Below are positions 27,798 through 39,307 of a DNA stretch of 64,000 nt, piece after piece (position 1 is the stretch's first letter; the number at the start of each line of letters is the position of its first letter). The notes under the pieces are model-generated. The model was given only the letters and a program-made list of their open reading frames with translations. It searched no databases and was not told the DNA's origin. The DNA is from Yersinia mollaretii ATCC 43969 (lineage in GTDB: Bacteria; Pseudomonadota; Gammaproteobacteria; Enterobacterales; Enterobacteriaceae), in the NCBI RefSeq assembly GCF_013282725.1, contig NZ_CP054043.1, positions 2,852,001-2,916,000 on the forward strand, read 5' to 3'. Position numbers and translations under genes: made by a program.

Positions 27798-29036
27798 TCA
27801 GCCCCCTAACAGCGCGTTAAATAGCTCTATTTCGACGGTTTCGCCAACCGCTACCGAGCCGCGCTCCCGCTCCAGTACAATGAAACAGTTGCCTTGGCTA
27901 AATGAGCTGAATATATGAGACCCTTGATGGCCCGTGGTGCGCACTTCCAGCTCGCCGTTGGTATTGGTAGAGAAAATCCCACGCTGGAAATCCAAACGGC
28001 CAGGGGATTTTTTCAATTTTGTCACTGCTTTTGCTTTTAAGCGGACTGGCGGATGCCACTCTGAGTGACCTGAGAGTTTAGCAATCAACGGTTGCACTAA
28101 CTGATAGAAGGTGAGGGCAGCCGAGACCGGATTACCCGGTAAGCCGCAGAACCAGGCGTGATCCAATTTGCCAAAGGCAAAAGGTTTGCCGGGTTTGATC
28201 GCTAATTTCCAGAAACCGATATCGCCCAGCTCTTCCAACATCTGTTTGGTGTAGTCCGCTTCACCGACAGAGACGCCACCGCTGCTGATGACCAGATCAG
28301 CAACGCCATCGGCTTGCTCAAATGCTTCGCGTAATGCCTGTTGATCGTCACGGATGACACCAAGATCAATAATTTGGCAGCCTAATTTTTGCAGCATTAA
28401 GTGAACCGCAAAGCGATTAGTGTCGTAAATCTGCCCTTCGCCCAGTGGCTGCCCGATCGCTTGTAACTCATCACCCGTAGAGAAAATAGCGATTTTTAAT
28501 GTTCGGAAAACAGCGACATCGGCGATACCCAGTGATGCCAGCAAGGGGAGTTGTGCGGCACCTAATTTTACGCCAGCAGGGAACACCGCCGCACCTTGCT
28601 CAATATCTTCACCCGCCAGACGGATGTTTTGCCCGAGCTGCGCACTGCCAGTAAATGTGATGCCTTGTTCGCTCACCACAGCCTGTTCTTGCATGATAAC
28701 GGCATCGGCTCCCACAGGAATCGGCGCACCAGTCATAATGCGGACACAGGTGTTGGCAGGCCATGCCTCTTTAAAAGGCGCACCTGCAAAAGCCTTTCCG
28801 GCCACCGGAAGTGGCACTCCGCTGCTAAGCTCATTACAGCGCACAGCATAACCGTCCATCGCCGAATTGGCGAAAGGTGGAACGGCAATGGGGGAATTGA
28901 TTGCACTGGCTGTGATACGCCCCGCAGCATCCGCGAGTGGGACGATTTCTGTTGCTTGCAATGGCGTGACCCGTGACAGCATTTTAGTCAGTGCTTGTTC
29001 CAGAGAGAGTAAGTCCGAGGTATTACAGTGATCCAT
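27798..29036 (-). CDS. moeA: Molybdopterin molybdenumtransferase MoeA
   Basis: The protein has 412 residues (E. coli 411) in four domains. '[14 protein letters not shown]' (about 53-66) and '[19 protein letters not shown]' are conserved; 'IFSTGDEL', '[18 protein letters not shown]' and 'KPGKPFAFG...[11 protein letters not shown]' build the active site, with the catalytic Asp in the MogA-like domain. It inserts molybdate into adenylated molybdopterin. It is first gene of moeAB. The upstream 194 bp shows no recognisable molybdenum-cofactor riboswitch. Confidence 0.96.
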   Translation of the reverse strand: MDHCNTSDLLSLEQALTKMLSRVTPLQATEIVPLADAAGRITASAINSPIAVPPFANSAMDGYAVRCNELSSGVPLPVAGKAFAGAPFKEAWPANTCVRIMTGAPIPVGADAVIMQEQAVVSEQGITFTGSAQLGQNIRLAGEDIEQGAAVFPAGVKLGAAQLPLLASLGIADVAVFRTLKIAIFSTGDELQAIGQPLGEGQIYDTNRFAVHLMLQKLGCQIIDLGVIRDDQQALREAFEQADGVADLVISSGGVSVGEADYTKQMLEELGDIGFWKLAIKPGKPFAFGKLDHAWFCGLPGNPVSAALTFYQLVQPLIAKLSGHSEWHPPVRLKAKAVTKLKKSPGRLDFQRGIFSTNTNGELEVRTTGHQGSHIFSSFSQGNCFIVLERERGSVAVGETVEIELFNALLGG

Positions 29037-29230
29037 GCTGAGCTCCGTGGTCGGTGCGCACCCTTGCTAAAAGGTATGAAGGGGGCAGAACTACCTATAA
29101 AATAAGAGCGCCATTATGGCAGAGATTGTATGGTGGGTGAATGGATGGAGGCCACAGACTGAGACGGTCTTGATGGGTACAACTCTTTTTCACTGATATT
29201 TATCGTCGTCTGACGAAGCAGGGGTATGAC

Positions 29231-29770
29231 ATGGACTATCAAAAAATTCTTAAGTTCTGGTTTAGTGAAATGGATTCGGCGTTGTGGTTCAAAAAGGATG
29301 AAGATTTTGATGCCCATTTACGTCAGCATTTTGGTTCAGTTTGGCAAGCTGCATCAAAGGGAGAACTGGCGCATTGGCGACAAAATATCGAGGGACGTTT
29401 GGCTGAAATACTGGTATTGGATCAGTTCAGCCGAAATATGTTCCGCGATTTACCCACCTCTTTTTCTTGTGATGGTATGGCGTTAGTCTTGGCCCAAGAG
29501 GCTGTCAGTAGTGGTCAGACAGGGCTATTATCTGATGTACAACGCGGTTTTCTCTATATGCCATATATGCATTCAGAGTCGGCACTAATTCATCAACAAG
29601 CGCTGGCGCTCTATACCGAATTAGGCGATGAACTCCAGTTGGATTATGAATTACGCCATAAAGCGATTATTGATCGTTTTGGCCGCTACCCGCACCGAAA
29701 TCATATTCTCGGACGCGTCTCCAGCGCGGAGGAACAAGCTTTTCTGTTACAACCCGGCTCGGCATTCTAG
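29231..29770 (+). CDS. DUF924 family protein
   Basis: The protein has 179 residues, all helical and tetratricopeptide-like. 'ILKFWFSEMDSALWFKKDEDFD', 'GRLAEILVLDQFSRNMFRD' and the C-terminal 'HKAIIDRFGRYPHRNHILGR' are the signature blocks of DUF924, a widespread soluble family with no established function. It starts at ATG 29231; another in-frame-looking ATG at 29226 lies in a different frame. It stands alone between moeA (divergent) and kgtP. Confidence 0.88.
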   Translation: MDYQKILKFWFSEMDSALWFKKDEDFDAHLRQHFGSVWQAASKGELAHWRQNIEGRLAEILVLDQFSRNMFRDLPTSFSCDGMALVLAQEAVSSGQTGLLSDVQRGFLYMPYMHSESALIHQQALALYTELGDELQLDYELRHKAIIDRFGRYPHRNHILGRVSSAEEQAFLLQPGSAF

Positions 29771-30071
29771 GCCGAAATGACCCAACAGATAATTGGTCAG
29801 TGAAGCACGGATTCTGGCCAGTTATCATTTCCGCAATATGATCAGCCATTGTTGATATCTGAGTTCATCCTCACAAAAACAAATTCGCCATACACGCGAG
29901 ATACATCATTGTGTAACTGAAATCACAGGGAAATGTGAGTTTATTCCTAAACTGTCATCTCGAAGGCAACACCAATTGAAACGATATTGTTACCAATATA
30001 TAACAACATAACAATATATAAATGAGTGCTTATGCGGGCATAGGCACTCAACAAGATGACGGACACATCAA
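29771..30071. other. Leader region of kgtP
   Basis: 301 bp, A/T-rich towards the right, with no gene, repeat or clear operator that I can support. 'TTGTTACCAATATATAACAACATAACAATAT' style runs near 29980 may include promoter elements. Confidence 0.4.
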
Positions 30072-31400
30072 ATGGCAGAAACAACATCCATCGAAACAAT
30101 ATCGGCAGAAAATGCAGCACAATCAGCACGCTTGACAGAGAAAGCTGATACCCGGCAGAGAATTCGCGCTATTGTTGGTGCCTCCTCTGGTAATTTGGTT
30201 GAATGGTTCGACTTTTATATTTACTCATTTTGTGCCCTCTATTTCGCACCTCTTTTTTTCCCCAGTGATAATCCAACGACTCAATTAGTGCAGACTGCGG
30301 GGGTTTTTGCCGCCGGATTTCTCATGAGGCCAATAGGCGGCTGGCTATTTGGTTATATTGCCGATAAACATGGACGTAAACTCTCCATGCTTATTTCCGT
30401 CTATATGATGTGTGCGGGTTCGCTAATGATTGCCTGCCTGCCAACCTATGCTTCCATCGGCAGTCTGGCACCGATTCTGTTATTAGTGGCTCGCTTATTC
30501 CAAGGCCTATCTGTTGGCGGGGAGTATGGCACCAGTGCGACTTATATGAGTGAAGTTGCAGTGAAAGGGCGCAAAGGTTTTTATGCCTCTTTCCAATATG
30601 TCACCTTGATTGGGGGGCAATTACTGGCCCTATTAGTGCTGGTGCTATTACAGCAAACCTTGTCATCAGAAGTATTGCACAGTTGGGGCTGGCGAATTCC
30701 ATTTGTGTTGGGAGCATTGCTGGCGGTGGTTGCTCTCTATTTACGCCGTTCACTGAATGAAACCTCCGATGAAAAAACCCGAAATAAGAAAGATGCCGGG
30801 AGTTTGAAAGGTCTGTGGAAGAACCGCCGTGCATTTATTATGGTGCTGGGCTTCACGGCGGGTGGTTCTCTCTCTTTTTATACTTACACCACCTATATGC
30901 AGAAGTATTTGGTTAACACTGCCGGAATGGATGTGAAAACTGCCAGTTTAGTGATGACGGCTGCATTGTTTATTTTTATGCTGATTCAGCCACTGTTTGG
31001 CGCATTATCTGACCGCATTAGCCGCCGTACCTCTATGCTGACTTTTGGCCTATTATCAATGTTGCTGACGGTGCCTATTTTGCATGCCCTCAAGGGGGTC
31101 ACTAGCCCTTATATCGCTTTTATGCTGATTGTTACTGCTTTGATTATTCTTAGCTTCTACACCGCTATTGGTGGGTTACTGAAAGCCGAAATGTTTCCAC
31201 CGGAAGTTAGAGCGCTGGGAGTGGGGCTATCTTATGCCGTGGCGAATGCGATGTTTGGCGGTAGCGCTGAATATGTGGCGCTGTCGCTCAAGTCTTTTGA
31301 CATGGAAAATAGTTTCTTTTGGTATGTTTCAGCAATGTGTTTCCTAACCTTCTTGGTCTCCTTGCGTTTACACCGTAAAGGAGAAGAGGTCGAGTTATAG
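30072..31400 (+). CDS. kgtP: Alpha-ketoglutarate/H+ symporter KgtP
   Basis: The protein has 442 residues and twelve transmembrane helices, in the metabolite:H+ symporter branch of the MFS. '[21 protein letters not shown]' in helix 1, 'DKHGRK' in loop 2-3, '[21 protein letters not shown]' and '[24 protein letters not shown]' are nearly identical to E. coli KgtP. It takes up 2-oxoglutarate with protons. It is a single gene converging on the exporter operon; possible terminator stems follow. Confidence 0.93.
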   Translation: MAETTSIETISAENAAQSARLTEKADTRQRIRAIVGASSGNLVEWFDFYIYSFCALYFAPLFFPSDNPTTQLVQTAGVFAAGFLMRPIGGWLFGYIADKHGRKLSMLISVYMMCAGSLMIACLPTYASIGSLAPILLLVARLFQGLSVGGEYGTSATYMSEVAVKGRKGFYASFQYVTLIGGQLLALLVLVLLQQTLSSEVLHSWGWRIPFVLGALLAVVALYLRRSLNETSDEKTRNKKDAGSLKGLWKNRRAFIMVLGFTAGGSLSFYTYTTYMQKYLVNTAGMDVKTASLVMTAALFIFMLIQPLFGALSDRISRRTSMLTFGLLSMLLTVPILHALKGVTSPYIAFMLIVTALIILSFYTAIGGLLKAEMFPPEVRALGVGLSYAVANAMFGGSAEYVALSLKSFDMENSFFWYVSAMCFLTFLVSLRLHRKGEEVEL

Positions 31401-31415
31401 CGCTGAAAATAACTC

Positions 31416-31476
31416 AGCACTGAGATCATGCTTGTGTGGTTTCAGTGCTCGTTGAGTTGAGCACTATCAACATTTT
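31416..31476. terminator. Two mutually exclusive hairpins between kgtP and the exporter ATPase gene
   Basis: AGCACTGA (31416-31423) can pair with TCAGTGCT (31442-31449), while AGTGCTC (31444-31450) can pair with GAGCACT (31459-31465), followed by ATCAACATTTTT. Both use the AGTGCT segment. The second stem with its T run is the likely kgtP terminator. Confidence 0.5.
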
Positions 31477-31513
31477 TAATCGATATAATATGGCGATTTA
31501 TACAATTTACCCA

Positions 31514-32173
31514 TCAGATGAAATTGCCATCTTTCATGGTAATGATTCTGCTTCCATAGGTTGAGGCTTCATCTGAATGGGTGACCATAATAATGGTTGT
31601 ACCTTTCTTATTGATATATTTTAATTGCTGAAGTACGCCACGTGCATTTTTACTGTCCAAATTGCCGGTGGGTTCATCTGCCAAGAGTAATGCCGGTTCG
31701 GATACCATCGCTCTGGCAATAGCCACCCGCTGCTGTTGGCCGCCTGACAACTGCATCGGTTTATGATCTCTCCTGTTGTCGATACCGAAAATATTTAAAA
31801 CTTGATTGACTCGTTCAATGCGCTCCTTTTTGGCAATGCCACGATATTTCAGCGGCAACGCGACATTATCAAAAATGGATAAATGGGGAATCAGATTAAA
31901 TGATTGAAATATATATCCTATCAACTCTCGACGTAACGAAATTTTCTGTGAATAATTTAGGTTTGTAACCTCTCTCCCCGCTAAGGTAAGTGAGCCTCTG
32001 TCCAGAGAGTCAAACATGCCGATAATATTGAGTAATGTTGATTTACCCGATCCTGATGGCCCCATGATAGAAACGAAGTCACCTTTTTTTACGGTAAGAT
32101 TGAGATGATTTAAAGCCTTGGTTCTAACCGTTTTGGTTGTGTGGAACTTGTCCGCATTCTGCATATTTAGCAT
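31514..32173 (-). CDS. ABC exporter ATPase, MacB/LolD-like
   Basis: The protein has 219 residues from ATG 32173, one base after the upstream stop codon; an in-frame ATG at 32191 would overlap that gene by 17 bases. Walker A 'GPSGSGKST', Q-loop '[12 protein letters not shown]', signature '[14 protein letters not shown]', Walker B '[13 protein letters not shown]' and H-loop 'VTHS' are all intact. This is the mechanotransmission-type ATPase that works with FtsX-fold permeases. It is last gene of an AT-rich three-gene operon (permease, adaptor, ATPase), and would power extrusion of a peptide or small molecule across the envelope. Confidence 0.9.
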   Translation of the reverse strand: MLNMQNADKFHTTKTVRTKALNHLNLTVKKGDFVSIMGPSGSGKSTLLNIIGMFDSLDRGSLTLAGREVTNLNYSQKISLRRELIGYIFQSFNLIPHLSIFDNVALPLKYRGIAKKERIERVNQVLNIFGIDNRRDHKPMQLSGGQQQRVAIARAMVSEPALLLADEPTGNLDSKNARGVLQQLKYINKKGTTIIMVTHSDEASTYGSRIITMKDGNFI

Positions 32174-32174
32174 G

Positions 32175-33437
32175 TTATTTGAACTCAACAATATTGTACT
32201 CAGTACTATTCTTCTCTGGGAGTATAACTATGCATTCCCCCGCCTTTAATCCTGATGTAATTTCTGTTTTCATGGCATTTCTTCGTTTTACTTCAACTTT
32301 TGTTTTCATCGCATGATCAAATTTTTCCTGATAAATATAGAGGTAACTGTTTCCATTTTTGTCTGAAATAATGCTCTCGCTAGGCACTAGCAATACGCTA
32401 TTGTTTTTCTCTTGCAATGGAATGTGTATTTCAATGGATTGCCCCCTTTTAAGTTCGAGAGAGGTTTCGTCAACGGGAATGAGTTTAGCTTTGAACTGAC
32501 CATTTTCTACAATGGTGGATACTGACTCAATAAAAAGGGGGGTATCCTGCCCACTGATTTGTGACGCGATGTGGCTCTGCGGCTTGATTTTATCGAGATA
32601 ATACTCACTGAAATAAGCATTGAAGTAATAAGATGTTAAATTATCTATTACGGCGATTTTCTCACCCGGTTTTATTTGCTGCCCTAGTTCGATATCGAGA
32701 AAAGATAACGTCCCATCAATAGGTGCGGTTATAACGAGTTGCTCCAAGCCACTTTCAACCATCTTCATCATTCTTCCAAGTAATTGAATGGATTCCTCGA
32801 TGTGCTTAAACTGTGCTGGAATTGATTTTTTATTCGCATCATTATGTTGGTTAAATATTTCACTCTTGATTTTCCAATGCCGGAATAGATCGAGCTGATA
32901 CTCTACCTCTGACTTTGCAATCAGTGAGTTTTTATCGAGCGCTTGATGCCTTGCCAAATTCTTAGAAATTATCTCTAATTGATGTTGAGCCTCTTGCAAA
33001 TTAACTTTTGTGTCGCGATTATCTTGCTCCAATCGCATCTTCATATTACGTAAGTTATTTGTTTGCTCTGTAATATCAGCCATCTTAGATGTTGTTTCTA
33101 GCATGAAGTCATAATTAGATAAACGAGCGATCACATCGCCTTTTACGATGCGCGCAAAAGCGGGCTTGACGATTTCAATGACTTTCCCTCCACGCTCACT
33201 CGATACAATAATACTCTCCTTGGGGACAGTTATGGCGCGGGTAATCAATGTCTCTTGATAAGCTTCCGGTTGAACCGTATGAAAGGTGACATCCTCCCGT
33301 GAAATTAACAAGGTGCTTTGCAGTGTGGATAATCGGATGATATAAAAAACACATGCAATAAGCATAAGCAATGTACAGAATACAATTAATTTCGCATTTC
33401 TATTTGTAGGCTTTTTTTTCTTGATTTGTATATCCAT
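32175..33437 (-). CDS. HlyD-type membrane-fusion (periplasmic adaptor) protein
   Basis: The protein has 420 residues: a short basic N-terminus (KKKKPTNRNAK), one transmembrane helix (about 15-37), then a lipoyl/barrel-sandwich segment ('SERGGKVIEIVKPAFARIVKGDVIARL'), a long alpha-helical hairpin (about 110-200) and return half 'ITAPIDGTLSFLDIELGQQIKPGEKIAVI'. This is the architecture of MacA/HlyD adaptors that link an inner-membrane ABC permease to an outer-membrane duct such as TolC. It lies 36 bp after the permease gene and directly before the ATPase. Its low GC and Lys/Ile/Asn-rich composition contrast with neighbouring housekeeping genes. Confidence 0.88.
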   Translation of the reverse strand: MDIQIKKKKPTNRNAKLIVFCTLLMLIACVFYIIRLSTLQSTLLISREDVTFHTVQPEAYQETLITRAITVPKESIIVSSERGGKVIEIVKPAFARIVKGDVIARLSNYDFMLETTSKMADITEQTNNLRNMKMRLEQDNRDTKVNLQEAQHQLEIISKNLARHQALDKNSLIAKSEVEYQLDLFRHWKIKSEIFNQHNDANKKSIPAQFKHIEESIQLLGRMMKMVESGLEQLVITAPIDGTLSFLDIELGQQIKPGEKIAVIDNLTSYYFNAYFSEYYLDKIKPQSHIASQISGQDTPLFIESVSTIVENGQFKAKLIPVDETSLELKRGQSIEIHIPLQEKNNSVLLVPSESIISDKNGNSYLYIYQEKFDHAMKTKVEVKRRNAMKTEITSGLKAGECIVILPEKNSTEYNIVEFK

Positions 33438-33473
33438 ATAATCTGTTCTTTGTTTTCCGTATTTAAGGTATTT

Positions 33474-35849
33474 TTATTGAGAGTTTTTTTTGGAAAATGT
33501 GTTATTGAAAAATAAGGTGGCACACATAACCATGATAATAGTAACGATGAATGCTAAGAGTGCAGCCATGGCATAGATATATGACAGTCCATTGACAATA
33601 ACATATTGATTAAGCCAGAGGTTCAGTAAAAACTGCCCTGCAGGGAGAGAGATTATGACTGCAACAAAGACCGGTGCGATATTTTGTTGTATAAAGAAAA
33701 CTATGTTCGTGTAAATAGATCCACCTATTGCGTCCATTATTCTTAAGGTCTTTTCGATTCGTTTTGTCTCTGACATGCTAATGATAACTGTACTTATCAA
33801 TATCAATGCCATTGACAGTAAGGTCAGGTTATTGACGGTTGTTTGTATTAATTTACTACTGCTTAAGCTCTCTTGATGTAGAGAGTTAACTGATTTTATT
33901 TGTTCAGGAGTGATGTGATAACGCTCAAGGACTCTTTTTGTCATGGCAATATCGTGACTGGTTTGTAGTTTTAGTGCGCCATATTGTTGCGTTTTATCTT
34001 CAATAAATATGAGTTGTGGCGTCACTTTTTCATTTTGTTCGGCAAGATAAAAATCATTTACGACACTAAGGATGCGTATTTTACGTTGTGCATCACCGCT
34101 GTATATATAAAATGTCGTGTTAAGCACCTCATCATAGGATGCAAATCCCATTGCAGAAATAAAAGACTTTGTCACTATGGCATGATAAAGGTCATCACTA
34201 TCACTTGGTACAAGAGTATGTTCATTGCCAGCTAATGTTTTTAAACCCCAAACATCGACAAAGTTTTTATTTGCATTAAGAATATTTATAGACACTAACT
34301 TATCTTTCTCTTGCTGATTTTGATGAGATATTGAAGAGCTGTGTCTTGACCTATTAAAGGGTTGCCAACTGCTTAATGAGAGTGCCTTTACCCCAATAGT
34401 GCGTTTAAATTCATCTTCTAAGTTATTGATTGATGCTGTGGTGCTCAGCTCATCACTGAGAGGGAATGTTATAATATTGTCTTTTTCATAGCCAAAGTCA
34501 TGACGTTGTATAAAGCTGTTTTGTGTCATGATACCTGCCCATAAATAGATGATGACACCCGCAATAATTATTTGAACGCATAATAGACCTTGATAGATGT
34601 AACGCGATAACGGCTGATCATTATAGTAATTACTGTGACTGGATGGGTTGGGAAAGACGACAACATAGAGATAAGTTAAATGGGATGCTATCACTGCGGC
34701 ATAGATGGACATCAATACCGGCAGGAGTGCGTGCCATAAATAGCTAATGCCCTGAATTAGGATTAGCGTTTTGATATTAATAGACAGAGAGATCAGAATT
34801 ACCAAAAGGATGATTGCTGATATCAGTATGCACAGTGTTTGTAATGTTGCGATGTAAAATGACTCTGTTAGCAGTTGAGCATGAGATGCACCCACTGACT
34901 TTTTTATCTGAAAACTGCTTTTTTTATTGCTATTGATGACATTATTAACATTGAAAAAATTCATGACCGTGGTTAAAAAGATAAAGATACCCGCAGCATA
35001 CAACGTATATATATAGGATTTTGAAATTACTGTACTCATTTCATCAGGCAACGAATTGTCGTAATGAATATCAGTGATGTTGCGTGCCGATAGCTGAATA
35101 AATTCTTCGGGGCTAACGATAAATGGTGCGCCAGGAAGGCGGGGGACATGTTGAGTAATCAGTGTATTCAATTGCTCGGTAGTGAGTTTTGTACCGGGTT
35201 CTATAGTGACAAATGCATAGACATGCATATCGTACCAATCATGCCGTTTGTCATGGTAGCCATCAATCATCTCTGGAGAAAAAGCAATAACCGCCTGCGT
35301 GTTAAAACGGCTGGCGTTATTGAGCTCAACCACCTCTTTTATTACGTATTGGTGTTTCCCCCCTAATGTAATGATCTGCCCTTTAGGGTTATCCAACTGA
35401 AGGTATTGGCGATTAAACTCAGGCGTGATAATAATTTCATTCCGGGCCAGAGGGGGGATTTTTTGCGAGTAGGGCATGACGATATTGAAAAAGTTTGGGC
35501 TAACAGCATAGATATCGACTTTGTTATATACTCGGGCATTGACTTGCAAATTTGTGAATAATCGAAACGTGTAGGCTATTTTCTGAATGTTTTTCTCATT
35601 TTTTAATACGGATAATAGAGGCAGTGCCACTTGAGCGGATGTAATTTTGTCACCGCTAGGCAGAGTCAATTGAGTTTCTAGACGATAAGTTTGCGAATAA
35701 TGACTATGATGTTTTTCAATATTGTTATCTGTTAAATAAAGCACTAATACTAAAAATGATGAAACCATTCCCAATGTGGTTATTGTTATGGCTAATATAC
35801 TAGCCATTGGGCTGAGTTTTACATCATTGAAGAATTCACTTATAAGCAT
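33474..35849 (-). CDS. Double-length FtsX/MacB-type ABC permease
   Basis: The protein has 791 residues made of two MacB-like halves. Each half has one N-terminal helix (about 17-40 and 425-447), a periplasmic domain of about 230 residues, and three further helices (about 275-400 and 670-785), eight in total, with no ATPase domain. This duplicated layout is typical of exporters for peptides such as DarB of the darobactin cluster, rather than of four-helix MacB. The gene order permease-adaptor-ATPase also matches darBCD. No cargo precursor or modifying enzyme is seen beside it. Strong A/T bias suggests acquisition by transfer. Start ATG 35849. Confidence 0.85.
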   Translation of the reverse strand: MLISEFFNDVKLSPMASILAITITTLGMVSSFLVLVLYLTDNNIEKHHSHYSQTYRLETQLTLPSGDKITSAQVALPLLSVLKNEKNIQKIAYTFRLFTNLQVNARVYNKVDIYAVSPNFFNIVMPYSQKIPPLARNEIIITPEFNRQYLQLDNPKGQIITLGGKHQYVIKEVVELNNASRFNTQAVIAFSPEMIDGYHDKRHDWYDMHVYAFVTIEPGTKLTTEQLNTLITQHVPRLPGAPFIVSPEEFIQLSARNITDIHYDNSLPDEMSTVISKSYIYTLYAAGIFIFLTTVMNFFNVNNVINSNKKSSFQIKKSVGASHAQLLTESFYIATLQTLCILISAIILLVILISLSINIKTLILIQGISYLWHALLPVLMSIYAAVIASHLTYLYVVVFPNPSSHSNYYNDQPLSRYIYQGLLCVQIIIAGVIIYLWAGIMTQNSFIQRHDFGYEKDNIITFPLSDELSTTASINNLEDEFKRTIGVKALSLSSWQPFNRSRHSSSISHQNQQEKDKLVSINILNANKNFVDVWGLKTLAGNEHTLVPSDSDDLYHAIVTKSFISAMGFASYDEVLNTTFYIYSGDAQRKIRILSVVNDFYLAEQNEKVTPQLIFIEDKTQQYGALKLQTSHDIAMTKRVLERYHITPEQIKSVNSLHQESLSSSKLIQTTVNNLTLLSMALILISTVIISMSETKRIEKTLRIMDAIGGSIYTNIVFFIQQNIAPVFVAVIISLPAGQFLLNLWLNQYVIVNGLSYIYAMAALLAFIVTIIMVMCATLFFNNTFSKKNSQ

Positions 35850-35904
35850 GCGGGAATATCTCGCTTTATTTATCTGTTTTAATGGCTTTGTTGTTACGCG
35901 GTTC

Positions 35905-35918
35905 GATAATTAATTATC
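35905..35918. promoter_or_regulatory. Perfect 14-bp palindrome upstream of the exporter operon
   Basis: GATAATTAATTATC is self-complementary and lies 56-69 bp upstream of the permease start, in a region without coding potential. It may be an operator for a dimeric regulator. No regulator gene is adjacent. The rest of 35850-36095 shows no ATG-started frame on the minus strand. Confidence 0.45.
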
Positions 35919-36090
35919 TCGCGCTAATACTTCTCCGCTTATTTGTAATTCTTTTTGATCTGATTATCAATGTTTTTTGGTTTTTATTATTCTTGATCTT
36001 AATAATGATTAATTACCGCCGCTACTAATTGTTGCTATAATCGATATTAATTAATATTGAACGTTACCGTTATTGCCCACTATATATAAT

Positions 36091-36113
36091 AAATAAAGCC
36101 CCCGTAGGGGCTT
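36091..36113 (-). terminator. Terminator of the frmA-fghA operon
   Basis: Minus-strand stem AAGCCCC / GGGGCTT with a TACG tetraloop, followed by TATTTATT. It lies 40 bp past the fghA stop and isolates the exporter operon from it. Confidence 0.85.
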
Positions 36114-36152
36114 GAGGTATTTAATGATTATTAATCAGGTTAGTTATTACCG

Positions 36153-36995
36153 TTATAGATGTAAATACTCTGCATGGAAGCGCAGATGATCTTCAATAAA
36201 TGTCGCTATAGTGAAATAGCTATGATCATAACCTGGCTGAATACGCAAAGTCAGCGGCCAATCACGTTGGCGCGCCAGTTCGGCTAATTTTGCGGGTTGT
36301 AACTGTTCAGCAAGGAATTGATCGCCATCGCCTTGATCGACCAACATCGGCAACTGAGCTTGTGCATGGGTCAGTAGATGGCAACTATCGTATTGCAGCC
36401 ATTGGCTCTCATCCGTGCCCAGATAGGCCGTAAAAGCTTTACGGCCCCAAGGTACCTGGCACGGATTCACGATCGGCGCAAAAGCTGAGGCCGACTGATA
36501 TTGCTGCGGGTTGCGCAGCGCCAGCATCAGTGCCCCGTGACCGCCCATTGAGTGACCACTGATAGATTGACGTTCACTCACACTAAAATGCTGGCGGATC
36601 AGTGCTGGCAACTCTTGGCTGATATAGTCGTACATCCGAAAATGTGCCGACCAAGGCGCTTGTGTCGCATTCAGATAAAATCCCGCCCCCTGACCCAAGT
36701 CATAGCCATCATCATTAGGAACGCCATCACCGCGTGGGCTAGTATCTGGCATCACCAGCACCAATCCGAGTTCAGCGGCAATGCGCTGCGCACCGGCTTT
36801 CAGTGTGAAGTTTTCATCATTACAGGTCAGCCCCGACAGCCAGTAGAGCACTGGCGGTGGGTTATCATCCCGTGGTGGCGGCAGATAGATGCTGAACGTC
36901 ATATTGCAATTCAGGCTGCTAGCGGCATGGCGATAGCGCTGCTGCCATCCGCCAAACATCCGGTGCTCTTCGAGAAGTTCAAGTGACGTATTCAT
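36153..36995 (-). CDS. fghA: S-formylglutathione hydrolase (YeiG/FrmB type)
   Basis: The protein has 280 residues with an esterase-D fold. '[15 protein letters not shown]' holds the oxyanion region, '[11 protein letters not shown]' (about 150-160) the nucleophile Ser, 'DQGDGDQF' the Asp, and 'QPGYDHSYF' the His. From memory it matches E. coli YeiG more closely than FrmB. It hydrolyses S-formylglutathione to formate and glutathione, the second step of formaldehyde detoxification after FrmA, whose gene ends 20 bp upstream in the same operon. The formate made here is the substrate of the formate hydrogenlyase encoded at the right end, though a regulatory link is not shown. Confidence 0.93.
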   Translation of the reverse strand: MNTSLELLEEHRMFGGWQQRYRHAASSLNCNMTFSIYLPPPRDDNPPPVLYWLSGLTCNDENFTLKAGAQRIAAELGLVLVMPDTSPRGDGVPNDDGYDLGQGAGFYLNATQAPWSAHFRMYDYISQELPALIRQHFSVSERQSISGHSMGGHGALMLALRNPQQYQSASAFAPIVNPCQVPWGRKAFTAYLGTDESQWLQYDSCHLLTHAQAQLPMLVDQGDGDQFLAEQLQPAKLAELARQRDWPLTLRIQPGYDHSYFTIATFIEDHLRFHAEYLHL

Positions 36996-37015
36996 GCGTT
37001 GTCTGCCTTCTTGCT

Positions 37016-38188
<1,173 letters not shown>

Positions 38189-38299
38189 TTATATAAATAT
38201 ATTCTTTATGTATCATATATGTTGCGTGTGATCTCTCGAGATAACTGCAACCTATTCTTGTATAGATTATGGCGGGAAGCCGCGGTTTTGCTTGCTCAA

Positions 38300-39169
38300 T
38301 CAATGCGTCTCAATTTGCTCGATGATCAGCTCTTTTAGTGCGCGGACATTGGGGCTAAAGGCATCTTTGCGCCAAATAAGCCAAGTAGCGGTATCGGCAA
38401 TATCCGCAGGTAATTGATGGACTTGCACTCCTTCATGGCCCGGCAATAGCGTCAATACGGCGTGAGGGATCAGTGCCAGCCCCGCCCCGCTGGCTACACA
38501 GGCGAGCATGGCATGGTAGGACTGAATTTCCATGATTTGCCCCGGCAGGACACCCGCCTGACGGAACCAACTCTCCAGCCGTAGTCGGTAAGAGCAACTG
38601 GGGCGGAAGGCGAACAGGGTCTCGTCCACGGCATCACGGGCTTGCAGAATTGGCTGGTGATCCAGACAGGAGATGATCACCAGTTGCTCCTCGAAAGAGC
38701 GGCAGCCGTGCAGTTCATCGTGCTGAACTGGGCCATCGACCAGTGCGGTCGCCAATGTACCGGCACGGACTTGTTCAATGATTTCACCTGACGTGCCGGT
38801 GATCAGTGACAAAGAGACCTTGGGGTAGCGCTGATGATAAGCCGCCAGCAGATTGGGCAGGCGGGTGGCCGCCGTGCTCTCCATTGAGCCGAGCGGGAAG
38901 TTACCTGCCGGTTCGCCAGCATGAGTAATGCGCATCGCCTCTTCACTCAGCGCCAAAATCCGATTGGCGTAGCAGAGAAAATTATGGCCCATGGGTGACA
39001 AGCGCAGGCGCTGTTTTTCGCGGATAAACAGGTCCGCGCCCAGTTCAATTTCAAGCTGGCGCAGGCGTGTCGTTAAATTTGAAGGGACGCGGTGCATCTG
39101 CTCCGCTGCTCGGGCAACGGAGCCGGTTTCCGCCACGCAACAAAACATGCGTAGCTGAGTCAGGTCCAT
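38300..39169 (-). CDS. LysR-family regulator, PtrR (YneJ)-like
   Basis: The protein has 289 residues. N-terminal winged helix 'MDLTQLRMFCCVAETGSVARAAEQMHRVPSNLTTRLRQLE' (residues 1-40) and a two-lobed effector domain (about 90-285). 'VPSNLTTRLRQLE.ELG..LFIRE.QRLRLSP.GHNFL' matches the putrescine-utilisation regulator PtrR closely. No putrescine genes are nearby. The adjacent divergent MFS gene at 39308 is the likeliest local target, since LysR genes often face what they control; 138 bp separate the two starts. Confidence 0.8.
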   Translation of the reverse strand: MDLTQLRMFCCVAETGSVARAAEQMHRVPSNLTTRLRQLEIELGADLFIREKQRLRLSPMGHNFLCYANRILALSEEAMRITHAGEPAGNFPLGSMESTAATRLPNLLAAYHQRYPKVSLSLITGTSGEIIEQVRAGTLATALVDGPVQHDELHGCRSFEEQLVIISCLDHQPILQARDAVDETLFAFRPSCSYRLRLESWFRQAGVLPGQIMEIQSYHAMLACVASGAGLALIPHAVLTLLPGHEGVQVHQLPADIADTATWLIWRKDAFSPNVRALKELIIEQIETH

Positions 39170-39307
39170 AAGTGTTCTCTTTTTGTGATGAACTTAGTGA
39201 CTATTATTCATTTTTTGTGATTCTAATGCTCAGGCATGATATTGGCAACTTTCTTTTAACCGACTGACAGAGCAATCCGCTGGCAGAGTAATGAATGGGT
39301 GGAGTGG

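Noticed and set aside
29037..29230. Molybdenum cofactor riboswitch upstream of moeA
   Set aside because: No long structured element could be recognised in this short gap.
35850..36095. Hidden precursor peptide gene for the exporter
   Set aside because: On the minus strand there is no ATG in this stretch, and the only TTG frame is 18 codons without a ribosome site.
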